From: Acidobacteriota bacterium
Lineage (GTDB): Bacteria > Acidobacteriota > Terriglobia > Terriglobales > Acidobacteriaceae
Direction of reading: 5' to 3'
Length of the DNA stretch: 64,000 nt
Assembly: GCA_018268915.1 (NCBI GenBank)
Contig: JAFDVQ010000011.1
Coordinates: 1 to 64,000, forward strand
Positions 7,852-15,564 of this stretch are shown here, piece after piece. Made by a program: the position numbers and the translations under genes. How positions within the stretch are numbered: position 1 is the stretch's first letter; every line of letters begins with the position of its first letter. The notes under the pieces were generated by a model, which saw nothing but the letters and a program-made list of their open reading frames with translations, was not told the DNA's origin and ran no database searches.

Positions 7852-8796
7852 ATGAAAACCTCAACACTCGTACTCTGCACAGCATTCTTTGCCGGCAGTT
7901 TTAGCGCCATCGCGCAACAGGCCGCGTGGCAGCCGGCTCCGGGGCACGTTACATTGCCTCTCTGGCCCAATGCTGCTCCCGGCGCACCGGCCAATGCTCC
8001 CGCCGAAGCCGACATGACCAAGCCGACGGATAATCTCATCGCCGGCCGTCCTCTTGTGCGCCTTGGCAACGTCTCTGTTCCAACTATTACGTACTATGCG
8101 CCGAAGTCTTCGTCGACCAGCCCCGCACCTGCTGTTGTTGTCTTCCCGGGTGGCGGATACCAGATCCTTGCCATCGATCTGGAGGGAACCGAAGTATGCG
8201 ACTGGCTGAATGAGATCGGCGTCGCTTGTCTGCTGGTGAAGTATCGGGTTCCCAATACCGGTCCGTATCCCAAGTCACCCGCCGCGCTGCAGGACGCTCA
8301 GCGCTCTCTCGGTCTCGCTCGCCAGCATGCAAAAGAGTGGAATATTGATCCAGGCAAGATCGGCGTGCTGGGCTTTTCTGCCGGAGCGCACCTCTCCGCG
8401 GCGCTCAGCACTCACTTCGACAAGAGACTCTACGACAAGATCGATGCCGCTGATGATCTAAACTGCCGTCCCGACTTTGCCTTCATCATCTATCCGGGCT
8501 ATCTCGCGAATGCAGAACAGAACATGGCCAACAACACGGAAATCAAACCCACCTCTCAGACCCCGCCTTCGTTCATAGTCCAGGCAGAAGACGATCCGGT
8601 TCACGTCGAGAATGCAACCAACTACTTCCTGCAACTGAAGGCGGCAAAAGTTTCGGCCGAGTTGCACATCTACGCAGAAGGTGGCCATGGATACGGTCTT
8701 CGCAAGACGAAGCCGGAACTGCCAGTCACTTATTGGCCCGGCTTGGCTCAAGCCTGGCTCGACAACATCAAAGTGCTACCGCAGATTCCCGAGTAA
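7852..8796 (+). CDS. Exported alpha/beta hydrolase, esterase/lipase-like
   Basis: A 314-residue protein with a Sec signal peptide (MKTSTLVLCTAFFAGSFSAI, cleavage after AIAQ). The mature enzyme has the oxyanion segment VVVFPGGGYQILA near residues 96-108. The nucleophile elbow GFSAG is near 165-169. A likely acid Asp lies in QAEDDPVH and the His in GGHGYGLR near 275-282. This arrangement matches endo-xylanase-associated acetyl esterases and BD-FAE-type esterases, which remove acyl groups from polysaccharides. Periplasmic deacetylation of plant polymers is a plausible role (inference). The LacI-type regulator nearby is consistent with a sugar-polymer context. Confidence 0.85.
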   Translation: MKTSTLVLCTAFFAGSFSAIAQQAAWQPAPGHVTLPLWPNAAPGAPANAPAEADMTKPTDNLIAGRPLVRLGNVSVPTITYYAPKSSSTSPAPAVVVFPGGGYQILAIDLEGTEVCDWLNEIGVACLLVKYRVPNTGPYPKSPAALQDAQRSLGLARQHAKEWNIDPGKIGVLGFSAGAHLSAALSTHFDKRLYDKIDAADDLNCRPDFAFIIYPGYLANAEQNMANNTEIKPTSQTPPSFIVQAEDDPVHVENATNYFLQLKAAKVSAELHIYAEGGHGYGLRKTKPELPVTYWPGLAQAWLDNIKVLPQIPE

Positions 8797-8839
8797 GCAA
8801 ACCGAATTCCGTTTTTCCGCAGAAATGGAACTGATATCC

Positions 8840-9319
8840 ATGCTTCTTTGTGTCCTTACTGTCTCCGATCGCTGCTCTCAGGGGCTGATGACCGACACCG
8901 CAGGCCCAGCCGTGGCCGATCTTCTTCGCCAGCACTGGCCCGATGCGAGAGTTGCCAAAGCGCTGGTTCCGGACAAAGAAGACGAGATTATCGCCCGTCT
9001 GCTCGAATGGTCCAGCATGCATGCTTCGCTTATCCTCACTGTCGGCGGAACCGGGCTGAGCCCGCGCGACCGCACCCCCGAAGCCACTATCCGCGTTCTA
9101 GATCGTCTTGTTCCGGGAATTGCCGAAGCGATGCGGTCTCTGGGCTCGGAGAAGAACAAGTTTGCCTGGCTGTCGCGTGGCATTGCAGGGCTGCGAGGCA
9201 GCACCCTGATCGTCAACCTGCCGGGCAGCAAACGCGGAGCCGAGGAAAGCCTCGCCTCCATCCTGCCTCTGTTGAACCACGCAATCGAGGTGGCCGGGGG
9301 CGGCCAGAATCACCCGTAG
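8840..9319 (+). CDS. MogA/MoaB-family molybdopterin protein
   Basis: About 159 residues, the standard length for MogA/MoaB. Members adenylylate molybdopterin or otherwise act late in molybdenum cofactor synthesis. LLCVLTVSDRCSQGLMTDTA at the N-terminus and LILTVGGTGLSPRDRTPEAT near residues 60-80 are the defining motifs (GGTG...RD.TPEA). AMRSLGSEKNKFAWLSRGIA follows, and GSTLIVNLPGSKRGAEESL closes the fold. An ATG at 8825 is in frame, but 8840 is preferred because it gives the canonical start and GGAA lies nine bases upstream. The Mo-dependent reductase gene msrP is 1.4 kb downstream. Confidence 0.85.
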   Translation: MLLCVLTVSDRCSQGLMTDTAGPAVADLLRQHWPDARVAKALVPDKEDEIIARLLEWSSMHASLILTVGGTGLSPRDRTPEATIRVLDRLVPGIAEAMRSLGSEKNKFAWLSRGIAGLRGSTLIVNLPGSKRGAEESLASILPLLNHAIEVAGGGQNHP

Positions 9320-9492
9320 ATCCGGCTTCGGCAAGCGGAAACGTTTGCCCGCCGAGCCCCAGCAAAGCTTCGACTGGGCTGCCTGCGCGGTCAACAATAT
9401 GTCCCTAAACCTATAGCACCCTTTCCCTTCGCCGGTCCGGCCGCGAGCAACGATCCTCGTGAAACACGAGAAAATGACGTAGAATCGTTGCG

Positions 9493-10602
9493 ATGGGCGG
9501 CCCAAGGAAAAATACGAATCGTCTTCGAGCCCCCAGCGCCAGCATCCGCGATGTCGCTCAGCGCGCCGGTGTCTCCATTGCCACAGTCTCCCGCACGGTC
9601 AACGGCATCTCAACCGTCGCTCCTGAACTAGCTGAGCGTGTCTGGAGCGCCATCCGTGAAGTCGGCTATGTACCGAATACGCAGGCCCGCGCTCTCGTCT
9701 CCGGACGCAGTCGCCTTCTGGGTCTTGTCGTCTCTGAAATTACGAACCCCTTCTTTCCTGAGCTGGTCCAGGAATTCGAAAACCTCGCCGTCGAGCAGGG
9801 CTATGAAGTCTTCATCGGGTCAACGAACTACGATCCGGTTCGCACTGAGTTGCTCGTGCGCCGCATGCTCCAGCGCAGCGTGGACGGCGTCGCCATCATG
9901 ACCTTCGGCATCGAGCAGGAACTCATACAGAAGCTTGTCGATCGCGCTTTTCCCATGGTGTTCGTCGACTCAGGTCCTGATATGCCGAACATCCGCGTGC
10001 TCAAAGTCGACTACAGCGGTGGAATCCGCGAAGCCGTCCAGCACCTCGCGGCACTGGGCCACCGCAACATCGCTTTTATCAGCGGCCCCTTGCAGATGCG
10101 ATCTGCGATCGCACGCCGCGACGCGTTCCTGAAGTCGATGTCCGAGCTTGGCTTGAGCGTACCTCGCGAACACATCGTCGAGGGCACTCACACGATGGAA
10201 GGCGGCATCAAGGCGACTGAGAATCTGCTTCATCTTGGCGAAATGCCAACGGCTATCGTCTGCTCCAACGACATGACCGCAATCGGAGTTCTTCACGGTC
10301 TGCACCGCACAACTCATGAAGTGCCGGACGACATCTCCGTAATCGGCTTCGACGACATCCATCTCGCCCAATTCGTGCTTCCGCCGCTGACTACCGTCCA
10401 GATGTCGTGCAAGCTTCTTGCTTCTGCTGCCATTCAGGCACTTCGTGCCGGGATCGAGCCCGGGCTCTCCCAAGCACATCAGACCGAATGGTCGATCCCT
10501 ACGCACCTTGTTGTTCGCCAGTCCACGTCATTTCCGCGCGGCAGTCTTCCCGCGCTGGCTAAAACGCGTCCTACTCCCCGCAGGGCCGCGACGAAGAGCT
10601 AG
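9493..10602 (+). CDS. LacI-family transcriptional regulator
   Basis: A 369-residue repressor-type protein. The LacI helix-turn-helix and hinge occupy residues 16-70: SIRDVAQRAGVSIATVSRTV and the following PNTQARALVSGRSRLLGLVV linker. The effector domain is of the periplasmic-binding-protein type; visible motifs include EITNPFFPELVQEFE, HLAALGHRNIAFISGP, PTAIVCSNDMTAIGVLHGL and DDISVIGFDDIHLAQFVLPP. It probably binds a sugar or nucleoside ligand; the identity is unknown. It is a lone gene on the plus strand. The neighbouring exported esterase and msrP are possible but unproven targets. The basic Pro/Arg tail after residue 350 is longer than usual. Confidence 0.92.
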   Translation: MGGPRKNTNRLRAPSASIRDVAQRAGVSIATVSRTVNGISTVAPELAERVWSAIREVGYVPNTQARALVSGRSRLLGLVVSEITNPFFPELVQEFENLAVEQGYEVFIGSTNYDPVRTELLVRRMLQRSVDGVAIMTFGIEQELIQKLVDRAFPMVFVDSGPDMPNIRVLKVDYSGGIREAVQHLAALGHRNIAFISGPLQMRSAIARRDAFLKSMSELGLSVPREHIVEGTHTMEGGIKATENLLHLGEMPTAIVCSNDMTAIGVLHGLHRTTHEVPDDISVIGFDDIHLAQFVLPPLTTVQMSCKLLASAAIQALRAGIEPGLSQAHQTEWSIPTHLVVRQSTSFPRGSLPALAKTRPTPRRAATKS

Positions 10603-10705
10603 ATTACTTGTTTTCTTCCTATCGAACTGGTTTCAGGCGGGTTGTAACTTGTGCCAGTCCTCGGGTGTCTAATAAGTGCTGTAGAGGTCCCCAGCGAGGT
10701 CATCC

Positions 10706-11701
10706 ATGCTTATCCGCAAGCCCTCCGATATTCCCTCATCGGAGATCACATCTGAGTCGAGCTACAACGATTTCCTGAGCCGCCGCCGCTTTCTGCGCAC
10801 CGCAGTATCCGGTGCTGCCGTCGCTGGAGGAGCTATCGTTGGAGCAGATCGCATTGCAGATCTGCTCTCGCCCGGCACATCGGTCCTGGCGGACGCAGAG
10901 AAGCTTCAGACCGTGAAGAGTCCGCTCTCCACCACTGGCGAGCAACTTACCAGCCTCGAAGACATCACTCACTACAACAACTACTACGAGTTTGGTGTGC
11001 AGAAGACGGACCCGGCCAAAAACGCTGGAGTGCTCCCCACCCGCCCCTGGACCGTCAAGGTCGAGGGCCAGGTCAAGCAGCCCAAGACATTCGATATTGA
11101 AGCTCTGCTCAAACTTCGCCCGCTTGAAGACCGCGTCTACCGCCACCGCTGCGTCGAAGCCTGGAGCATGGTCGTTCCCTGGATCGGCTACTCGCTTTCC
11201 GAGTTCATCAAGCAGTGCGATCCGCTGCCCAGCGCGAAGTACGTTCAGTTCCTCTCTTACTACGACAAGAAGGTTGAGAAGTGGACGAACGAGTCCAGCA
11301 TCTTCTGGCCATACAGCGAAGGTCTGCGCATGGATGAAGCCATGCACCCGCTGACGCTCCTCACCTTCGGACTCTACGGACAGGTACTTCCCAACCAGGA
11401 TGGCGCACCGATCCGTATCGTCGTGCCATGGAAGTATGGCTTCAAGTCCGCCAAGTCGATTGTCACCGTTCGCTTTGTCGAGAAGATGCCCGAGACCACC
11501 TGGTATCAGCAGAATCCTCGCGAATACGGCTTCTACTCGAACGTCAATCCCAATCACGATCATCCGCGATGGAGCCAGAAGACGGAACGCCGCATCGGAC
11601 TTCCGTTCTATGCCCAACGCCGCACAACATTGATGTTCAACGGCTATGCCGACCAGGTTGCATCGCTCTACAACGGAATGAATCTCGACAAGAACTACTG
11701 A
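10706..11701 (+). CDS. msrP: MsrP, Tat-exported molybdopterin protein-methionine-sulfoxide reductase subunit
   Basis: A 331-residue molybdoenzyme (formerly YedY) that reduces methionine sulfoxide in periplasmic proteins. The twin-arginine signal SRRRFLRTAVSGAAVAGGA spans residues 25-43. ITHYNNYYEFG near 94-104, RHRCVEAWSMVVPWIGYSLS with Cys149 as the Mo-thiolate ligand, PIRIVVPWKYGFKSAKSIV and the C-terminal NGYADQVASLY are diagnostic. GAGG lies six bases before the ATG. The haem membrane partner msrQ follows, but is separated by about 160 bp of hairpin-rich DNA. MogA/MoaB upstream could supply its cofactor pathway. Confidence 0.93.
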   Translation: MLIRKPSDIPSSEITSESSYNDFLSRRRFLRTAVSGAAVAGGAIVGADRIADLLSPGTSVLADAEKLQTVKSPLSTTGEQLTSLEDITHYNNYYEFGVQKTDPAKNAGVLPTRPWTVKVEGQVKQPKTFDIEALLKLRPLEDRVYRHRCVEAWSMVVPWIGYSLSEFIKQCDPLPSAKYVQFLSYYDKKVEKWTNESSIFWPYSEGLRMDEAMHPLTLLTFGLYGQVLPNQDGAPIRIVVPWKYGFKSAKSIVTVRFVEKMPETTWYQQNPREYGFYSNVNPNHDHPRWSQKTERRIGLPFYAQRRTTLMFNGYADQVASLYNGMNLDKNY

Positions 11702-11863
11702 AGCGGAGTTCGCGGTGTTAGCCGCGCTTCGCGCGAGTTAGCGGAGTTCGTGAGGGATTAATAACTCCGATGAACTTGCGCGAATAGGGCGAACTACGCT
11801 AGCCCCGCTAACAGGTGCGAAGCACCGCTAACCCCGCTACAGGCGCGGAGCGCCGCTCAATCA
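11702..11863. repeat. REP-like inverted-repeat cluster between msrP and msrQ
   Basis: Three short perfect hairpins are visible: CGCGC-TTC-GCGCG at 11723-11735, GGTGC-GAA-GCACC at 11814-11826 and GGCGC-GGA-GCGCC at 11842-11854. Each is flanked by GTTAGC or GCTAAC. The left part (GTTAGCGGAGTTCG, about 11737-11750) and the right part (CGAACTACGCTAGC, about 11790-11803) are inverted copies, so the whole stretch can fold into a large stem with side hairpins. This is the architecture of REP/BIME elements. The last hairpin ends ten bases before the msrQ start, so it could affect transcript processing. Confidence 0.7.
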
Positions 11864-12484
11864 ATGAATCGCAAGACCCTCATCACGCTCAAGACGCTCA
11901 CCTGGATCGCATGCCTTGGTCCCTTCGCGATGCTCGTCTACGAGGCCGTCACGAACACTCTCGGCCCCGATCCGACTTCCACCATCGCGCTCACGACCGG
12001 CTACAACGCGCTCCTGATGTTGATCCTCTCGCTGGCAGTCACGCCGCTGCGTCTGCTTTCACCGCGGCTTTCCTGGCTTATCAAGTTCCGCCGCCTGCTA
12101 GGCCTCTTCGCCTTCTTCTACGCGAGTATTCATCTCGCGACTTACCTGGTGCTCTATCTCAACTTTGATATGAGCGTCTTCAAGACGGACATTACCAAGC
12201 GGCGCTTCATCATCGCCGGATTCGCGGCATACCTGCTTCTGGTTCCGCTTGCGCTTACATCCACAACCTGGGCAATCCGCAAACTCGGCGGCAAGCAGTG
12301 GAACCGTCTACACAAGCTCGTCTACCTTGCTGCAATTGGTGGAATCATTCACTACTGGTGGCAGGTCAAACCCGGTGTCCTCAGCCCCATGAACCTGACC
12401 ATATCGCTCGCTGTTCTGCTTCTCGCACGGCCAATCCTGACTTACATTCAGAAACGAAAAGCACGCCAGGCCGTCGCGGCATAA
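11864..12484 (+). CDS. msrQ: MsrQ, haem b membrane subunit of the MsrPQ system
   Basis: A 206-residue inner-membrane protein (formerly YedZ) that carries electrons from the quinone pool to periplasmic MsrP. About six hydrophobic segments are visible. GPDPTSTIALTTGYNALLML, LAVTPLRLLSPRLSWLIKFR RLLGLFAFFYASIHLATYL and KQWNRLHKLVYLAAIGGIIH YWWQVKPG are characteristic of the ferric-reductase-like family and contain the likely haem-ligating histidines. No ribosome site is obvious; the start lies just after a REP-like hairpin. It is convergent with the lipoprotein gene whose stop is 16 bp downstream. Confidence 0.92.
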   Translation: MNRKTLITLKTLTWIACLGPFAMLVYEAVTNTLGPDPTSTIALTTGYNALLMLILSLAVTPLRLLSPRLSWLIKFRRLLGLFAFFYASIHLATYLVLYLNFDMSVFKTDITKRRFIIAGFAAYLLLVPLALTSTTWAIRKLGGKQWNRLHKLVYLAAIGGIIHYWWQVKPGVLSPMNLTISLAVLLLARPILTYIQKRKARQAVAA

Positions 12485-12500
12485 CCGTCCGTCAACTGGA

Positions 12501-13616
12501 TTACGGAGCGTGAACTGGAACGCGCGTGAGCATAACGTTCACGTCGTTCAGATCGCTATGCACGTGCAACGACATCTCTTTGTCCGAGTAGAGGCTTTCC
12601 TTTCCCTCATCCTCGGAGCCATCTTTGGCACCACTCACTCGCAGGATGTAACTATCCTCAGGAACATACTCGAATCGAAAGCTCCCTTCATTATCAATGG
12701 ATACTTTTCTCGACTGTTCATGATCGTCTGCGAATAGCAGCGTCACCGTCGCATGCTCAAGTGCGTGTCCATCTTCAACAGCTTCCACGCGACCGCCGAC
12801 CGTGCGCAGTCCAGAGATGGGAATCACAATATCTGCGCCGCGCGCGACCTCGCCCTCACTCACCTTGATCGTGCTCGCTGCCTTCCTGCGAAGCACATTC
12901 CCCAGGCACACCCGCGGAGCAACATCTTCCGAGTCAATCGGCATCATCGCGCAAACAACGTACTCTCCCGACGCGAGATTCTCGACGGCGTAGTGCCCAT
13001 GACTGTCGCTGGTTGAGGTGATCGCCCAGTTGTTGAACAAGGGAAGTCCTACCGAACCCCACTGCTTCTTCGGATTCTTTCTGAAGAGTTGAAAGTGCAT
13101 ACCGATTGCGGGACTGCCATCATCGAAGCTGACGTTCCCGTTGATTTCCGCAGCACGCCGCAGTTCGATCGTGATCTCTGAAACACGTCTCACCGCGACC
13201 TTCACCGAGACCAGATTTTCTTTCCACTGTTTTACTGCTGACAATTCCTGTTCAATCGTCGAGCCTTTCTCGCTGATCTCTCCGAAGTCGATTCCTCGCA
13301 TCGGATCGAGATATCCGCCGAGCGTTCCAAACGCGTAGTACTCCCCGGGCGGCACGGCCTCCATCCGAAATCGCCCATCCAGGCCCGTTTGTATCGTCGC
13401 TACCGGCGCGAGAGGTGGATCGTCATTTGGCTCTGAATGCGGGTTGGGAATCGGAGTCAGGTTCACAGTTGCGAAGCGTGCAGGTTTTGCAGTGTCGGCA
13501 CAAATGACAATTCCGCTGACCACACCCTTGGTTGGATCAGGCTTGTTCGAGCGCTTCTCGCAACCCACCACGAGCAACAGTGCTGCACCGGTCCACATTA
13601 GCCGCAGACGTGCCAT
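12501..13616 (-). CDS. Lipoprotein with carboxypeptidase-regulatory-like domains
   Basis: A 371-residue lipoprotein. An upstream in-frame ATG exists at 13643, but the ATG at 13616 is preferred because GGAGG lies seven bases before it and it opens a clean lipoprotein signal, MARLRLMWTGAALLLVVGC, with lipobox VVGC. Three or four beta-sandwich (CarboxypepD_reg/Big-like) units follow: GVVSGIVICADTAKPARFAT with FRMEAVPPGEYYAFGTLGGY, then NGNVSFDDGSPAIG with YAVENLASGEYVV, then VGGRVEAVEDGHALEHATVT with FRFEYVPEDSYIL. Such domains are structural modules common in Acidobacteriota surface proteins. Its partner is unknown. Confidence 0.8.
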   Translation of the reverse strand: MARLRLMWTGAALLLVVGCEKRSNKPDPTKGVVSGIVICADTAKPARFATVNLTPIPNPHSEPNDDPPLAPVATIQTGLDGRFRMEAVPPGEYYAFGTLGGYLDPMRGIDFGEISEKGSTIEQELSAVKQWKENLVSVKVAVRRVSEITIELRRAAEINGNVSFDDGSPAIGMHFQLFRKNPKKQWGSVGLPLFNNWAITSTSDSHGHYAVENLASGEYVVCAMMPIDSEDVAPRVCLGNVLRRKAASTIKVSEGEVARGADIVIPISGLRTVGGRVEAVEDGHALEHATVTLLFADDHEQSRKVSIDNEGSFRFEYVPEDSYILRVSGAKDGSEDEGKESLYSDKEMSLHVHSDLNDVNVMLTRVPVHAP

Positions 13617-13698
13617 CTTCCAGCCTCCGTGCCAGCTTTTCATTTTATTGAGGGAATCTTACGCTCGAAGCGCGAGCGGCATCGGTGATCCAGCGAGT

Positions 13699-14352
13699 CT
13701 AGTCGACCGCGATCTCCAGAGTCTCGCTGAACTCGAGCATCGTCTGCATTACAGGGCTCCAGTTTCTGCGGTGCAGAGGAGTGGGCCCCAGTCGATCAAG
13801 CGCCGCACGATGTTCGCGAGAGCAGTACCCCTTGTGTTTCGCCAGTCCGTACCCGGGATAAACCGCATCCAGCTCAACCAGCATACGGTCGCGATACACC
13901 TTCGCCAGTATGCTTGCGGCTGCAATCGAATAGCTGGTTCCATCACCGTGAATCACCGACTCCTGCGGGCAGGGCCAGTCGATGGTGTCGCATCCATCGA
14001 TGAGCAGATAATCCGGTTCGACCCCAAGCTGCTGAACGGCAGTGCGCATGGCGAGAAGGGAAGCGTTGCGGATGTTGATCCGGTCGATCGTCTCCACATC
14101 AATCGCGGCAATGGCAAACGCTAACGCCCTTGCGCGAATGATCACGTCGAGCTCGTTCCGTTTCGCTTCAGAGAGTTGCTTCGAATCGTTCAGACCCGGA
14201 ATCCGGCACCCAAGCGGCAAAATGGCGGCAGCGGCAACCACAGGCCCGAACATTGGCCCGCGTCCCACCTCATCGCACCCGGCAATCCGCAGAAAGCCGC
14301 ACTTAGTCGCAGCCTTCTCCAGCTTCCAACCACATACCGGAGCCTTTGCCAT
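13699..14352 (-). CDS. rnhB: Ribonuclease HII
   Basis: A 217-residue RNase HII, which removes ribonucleotides from DNA by cutting 5' to a misincorporated ribonucleotide. The first catalytic motif, AGCDEVGRGPMFGPVVAAA, at about residues 24-42 supplies Asp and Glu. LLIDGCDTIDWP near 116-127 and SYSIAAASILAKVYRDRMLV near 140-159 supply further acidic and structural residues, and YGLAKHKGYCSREH follows. All hallmark residues are present. In many Acidobacteriota rnhB lies near rplS; here they are on the same strand but separated by an AraC gene, a fusion gene and a small gene. Confidence 0.93.
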   Translation of the reverse strand: MAKAPVCGWKLEKAATKCGFLRIAGCDEVGRGPMFGPVVAAAAILPLGCRIPGLNDSKQLSEAKRNELDVIIRARALAFAIAAIDVETIDRINIRNASLLAMRTAVQQLGVEPDYLLIDGCDTIDWPCPQESVIHGDGTSYSIAAASILAKVYRDRMLVELDAVYPGYGLAKHKGYCSREHRAALDRLGPTPLHRRNWSPVMQTMLEFSETLEIAVD

Positions 14353-14428
14353 GCACTCAGTATATGAACGAATTGCATGCGCGAAACGGTGGATGCCTGC
14401 GGAAAACCCGTCCGGTGAAACGAAGTGG

Positions 14429-15430
14429 TTACATCGCCATCGCCGGCTCAGCTTTCAGGTCGATAACCTTGCCACTCTTCCTGCTGTGCCTGAACTGCGC
14501 CGGCGGCGCGTTGTAAGCGCGTTTGAACGCCCGGTTGAATGCTGCTTCGGAGTTGTACCCCACATCCAACGCCACTTCAACTACGCTCTTGTCGGTTTTC
14601 TCCAAGGCTTCCGCTGCCATTCTCATCCGCCAATCGGTGAGATAGGCAATGGGCGACATCCCCAGAAAATGGCGGAATCTTTCCGCCAGCCGCGTGCGCG
14701 ACAAACCCACATCCTTCGCCAAGCCCTCGACTGTCCATTCACGCGCCGGCTCACGATGCATCAGCGCCAAAGCCTTCGCAAGGTTCGGATCTCGCAGTCC
14801 AGCCAACCAGCCTCTCTGCTCGTCAGGCAGCATGCTGATATAGGAGCGAAGCGTCTCAACAAAAAGGACTTCCGAAAGTTTCTCGACCACGAGGGAACTG
14901 CCCGCATTCGATCCCGTAGACGCATCGACAGAAAACCGAATTGAATTCTCAATCCATTTACCCGATGGCCCCGAGGCGACCGGAACTCTTAAGATTCGCG
15001 GCAGCCCCGACAGAAACACTTCGCACAGCCGTGGATCGCAAGCCATGTACCCGCAGACGAACTTCGTCTTCTCGCCGCCGCCGCCAAACTGCACGGCTTT
15101 CAGCCCGTCTGCCAGGCTTCCCGCAAACTCACGGAATGAGTCAACAGGCTCCCCTCGACGGGGGCCGTTGCCCAGGTAGTGCGAATCTCCACCTGCCAGG
15201 ACGACGATGTCCCCGGCGCTAAGCTCCACGCGCTCATCGTCGAGCATCGCGTAAGCGCGACCTTCCGTCAGGAAGTGAAACATGATGAGATGAGCGTTCT
15301 TGAAGGGCAGGTGCGGCTCGATACCCACCGCGCCCGAAGACATGATGCACCACGGAGCACTGAACTCCGCGTTAAAGAACAGCGCTCCATTCAACCGAAC
15401 TGCGCTCAAAACCTCTGACAGCACGTCCAT
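14429..15430 (-). CDS. AraC-family regulator with cupin sensor domain
   Basis: A 333-residue regulator. The N-terminal part (about residues 1-200) is a cupin ligand domain of the AraC_binding_2/Cupin_6 kind; PHLPFKNAHLIMFHFLTEGR, LSAGDIVVLAGGDSHYLGNG and the Cys-containing GGGEKTKFVCGYMACDP segment are visible. The C-terminal double helix-turn-helix spans about 225-320: WTVEGLAKDVGLSRTRLAER, MSPIAYLTDWRMRMAAEAL and VVEVALDVGYNSEAAFNRAF. It is transcribed away from the methyltransferase-DinB fusion gene. The 134-bp shared region contains an inverted repeat, so it probably controls that gene (inference). Confidence 0.9.
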   Translation of the reverse strand: MDVLSEVLSAVRLNGALFFNAEFSAPWCIMSSGAVGIEPHLPFKNAHLIMFHFLTEGRAYAMLDDERVELSAGDIVVLAGGDSHYLGNGPRRGEPVDSFREFAGSLADGLKAVQFGGGGEKTKFVCGYMACDPRLCEVFLSGLPRILRVPVASGPSGKWIENSIRFSVDASTGSNAGSSLVVEKLSEVLFVETLRSYISMLPDEQRGWLAGLRDPNLAKALALMHREPAREWTVEGLAKDVGLSRTRLAERFRHFLGMSPIAYLTDWRMRMAAEALEKTDKSVVEVALDVGYNSEAAFNRAFKRAYNAPPAQFRHSRKSGKVIDLKAEPAMAM

Positions 15431-15523
15431 TGCACGAACACTCTTTCAAAAAAATGGGCGTTTGAGCTAACCATGCGGGCGGTTCAGTCAAGTAGGGAAG
15501 TCCCGTTCCCCGCATAGTAGAGC

Positions 15524-15541
15524 TAGATCTTACTTGATCTA
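15524..15541. promoter_or_regulatory. Inverted repeat in the araC-like/methyltransferase divergent promoter
   Basis: TAGATC at 15524-15529 and GATCTA at 15536-15541 form a perfect inverted repeat with a 6-bp centre. It lies 24 bp before the methyltransferase-fusion start and 94 bp before the AraC start. GAGGAAG follows at about 15551-15557 as the ribosome site. It is a plausible regulator site; the binding protein is unknown. Confidence 0.4.
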
Positions 15542-15564
15542 ATCCCCGCAGAGGAAGATTCAAA

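Noticed and set aside
10736..11617. Minus-strand open frame of about 290 codons inside msrP
   Set aside because: It is antisense to a gene with complete Tat and molybdopterin motifs.
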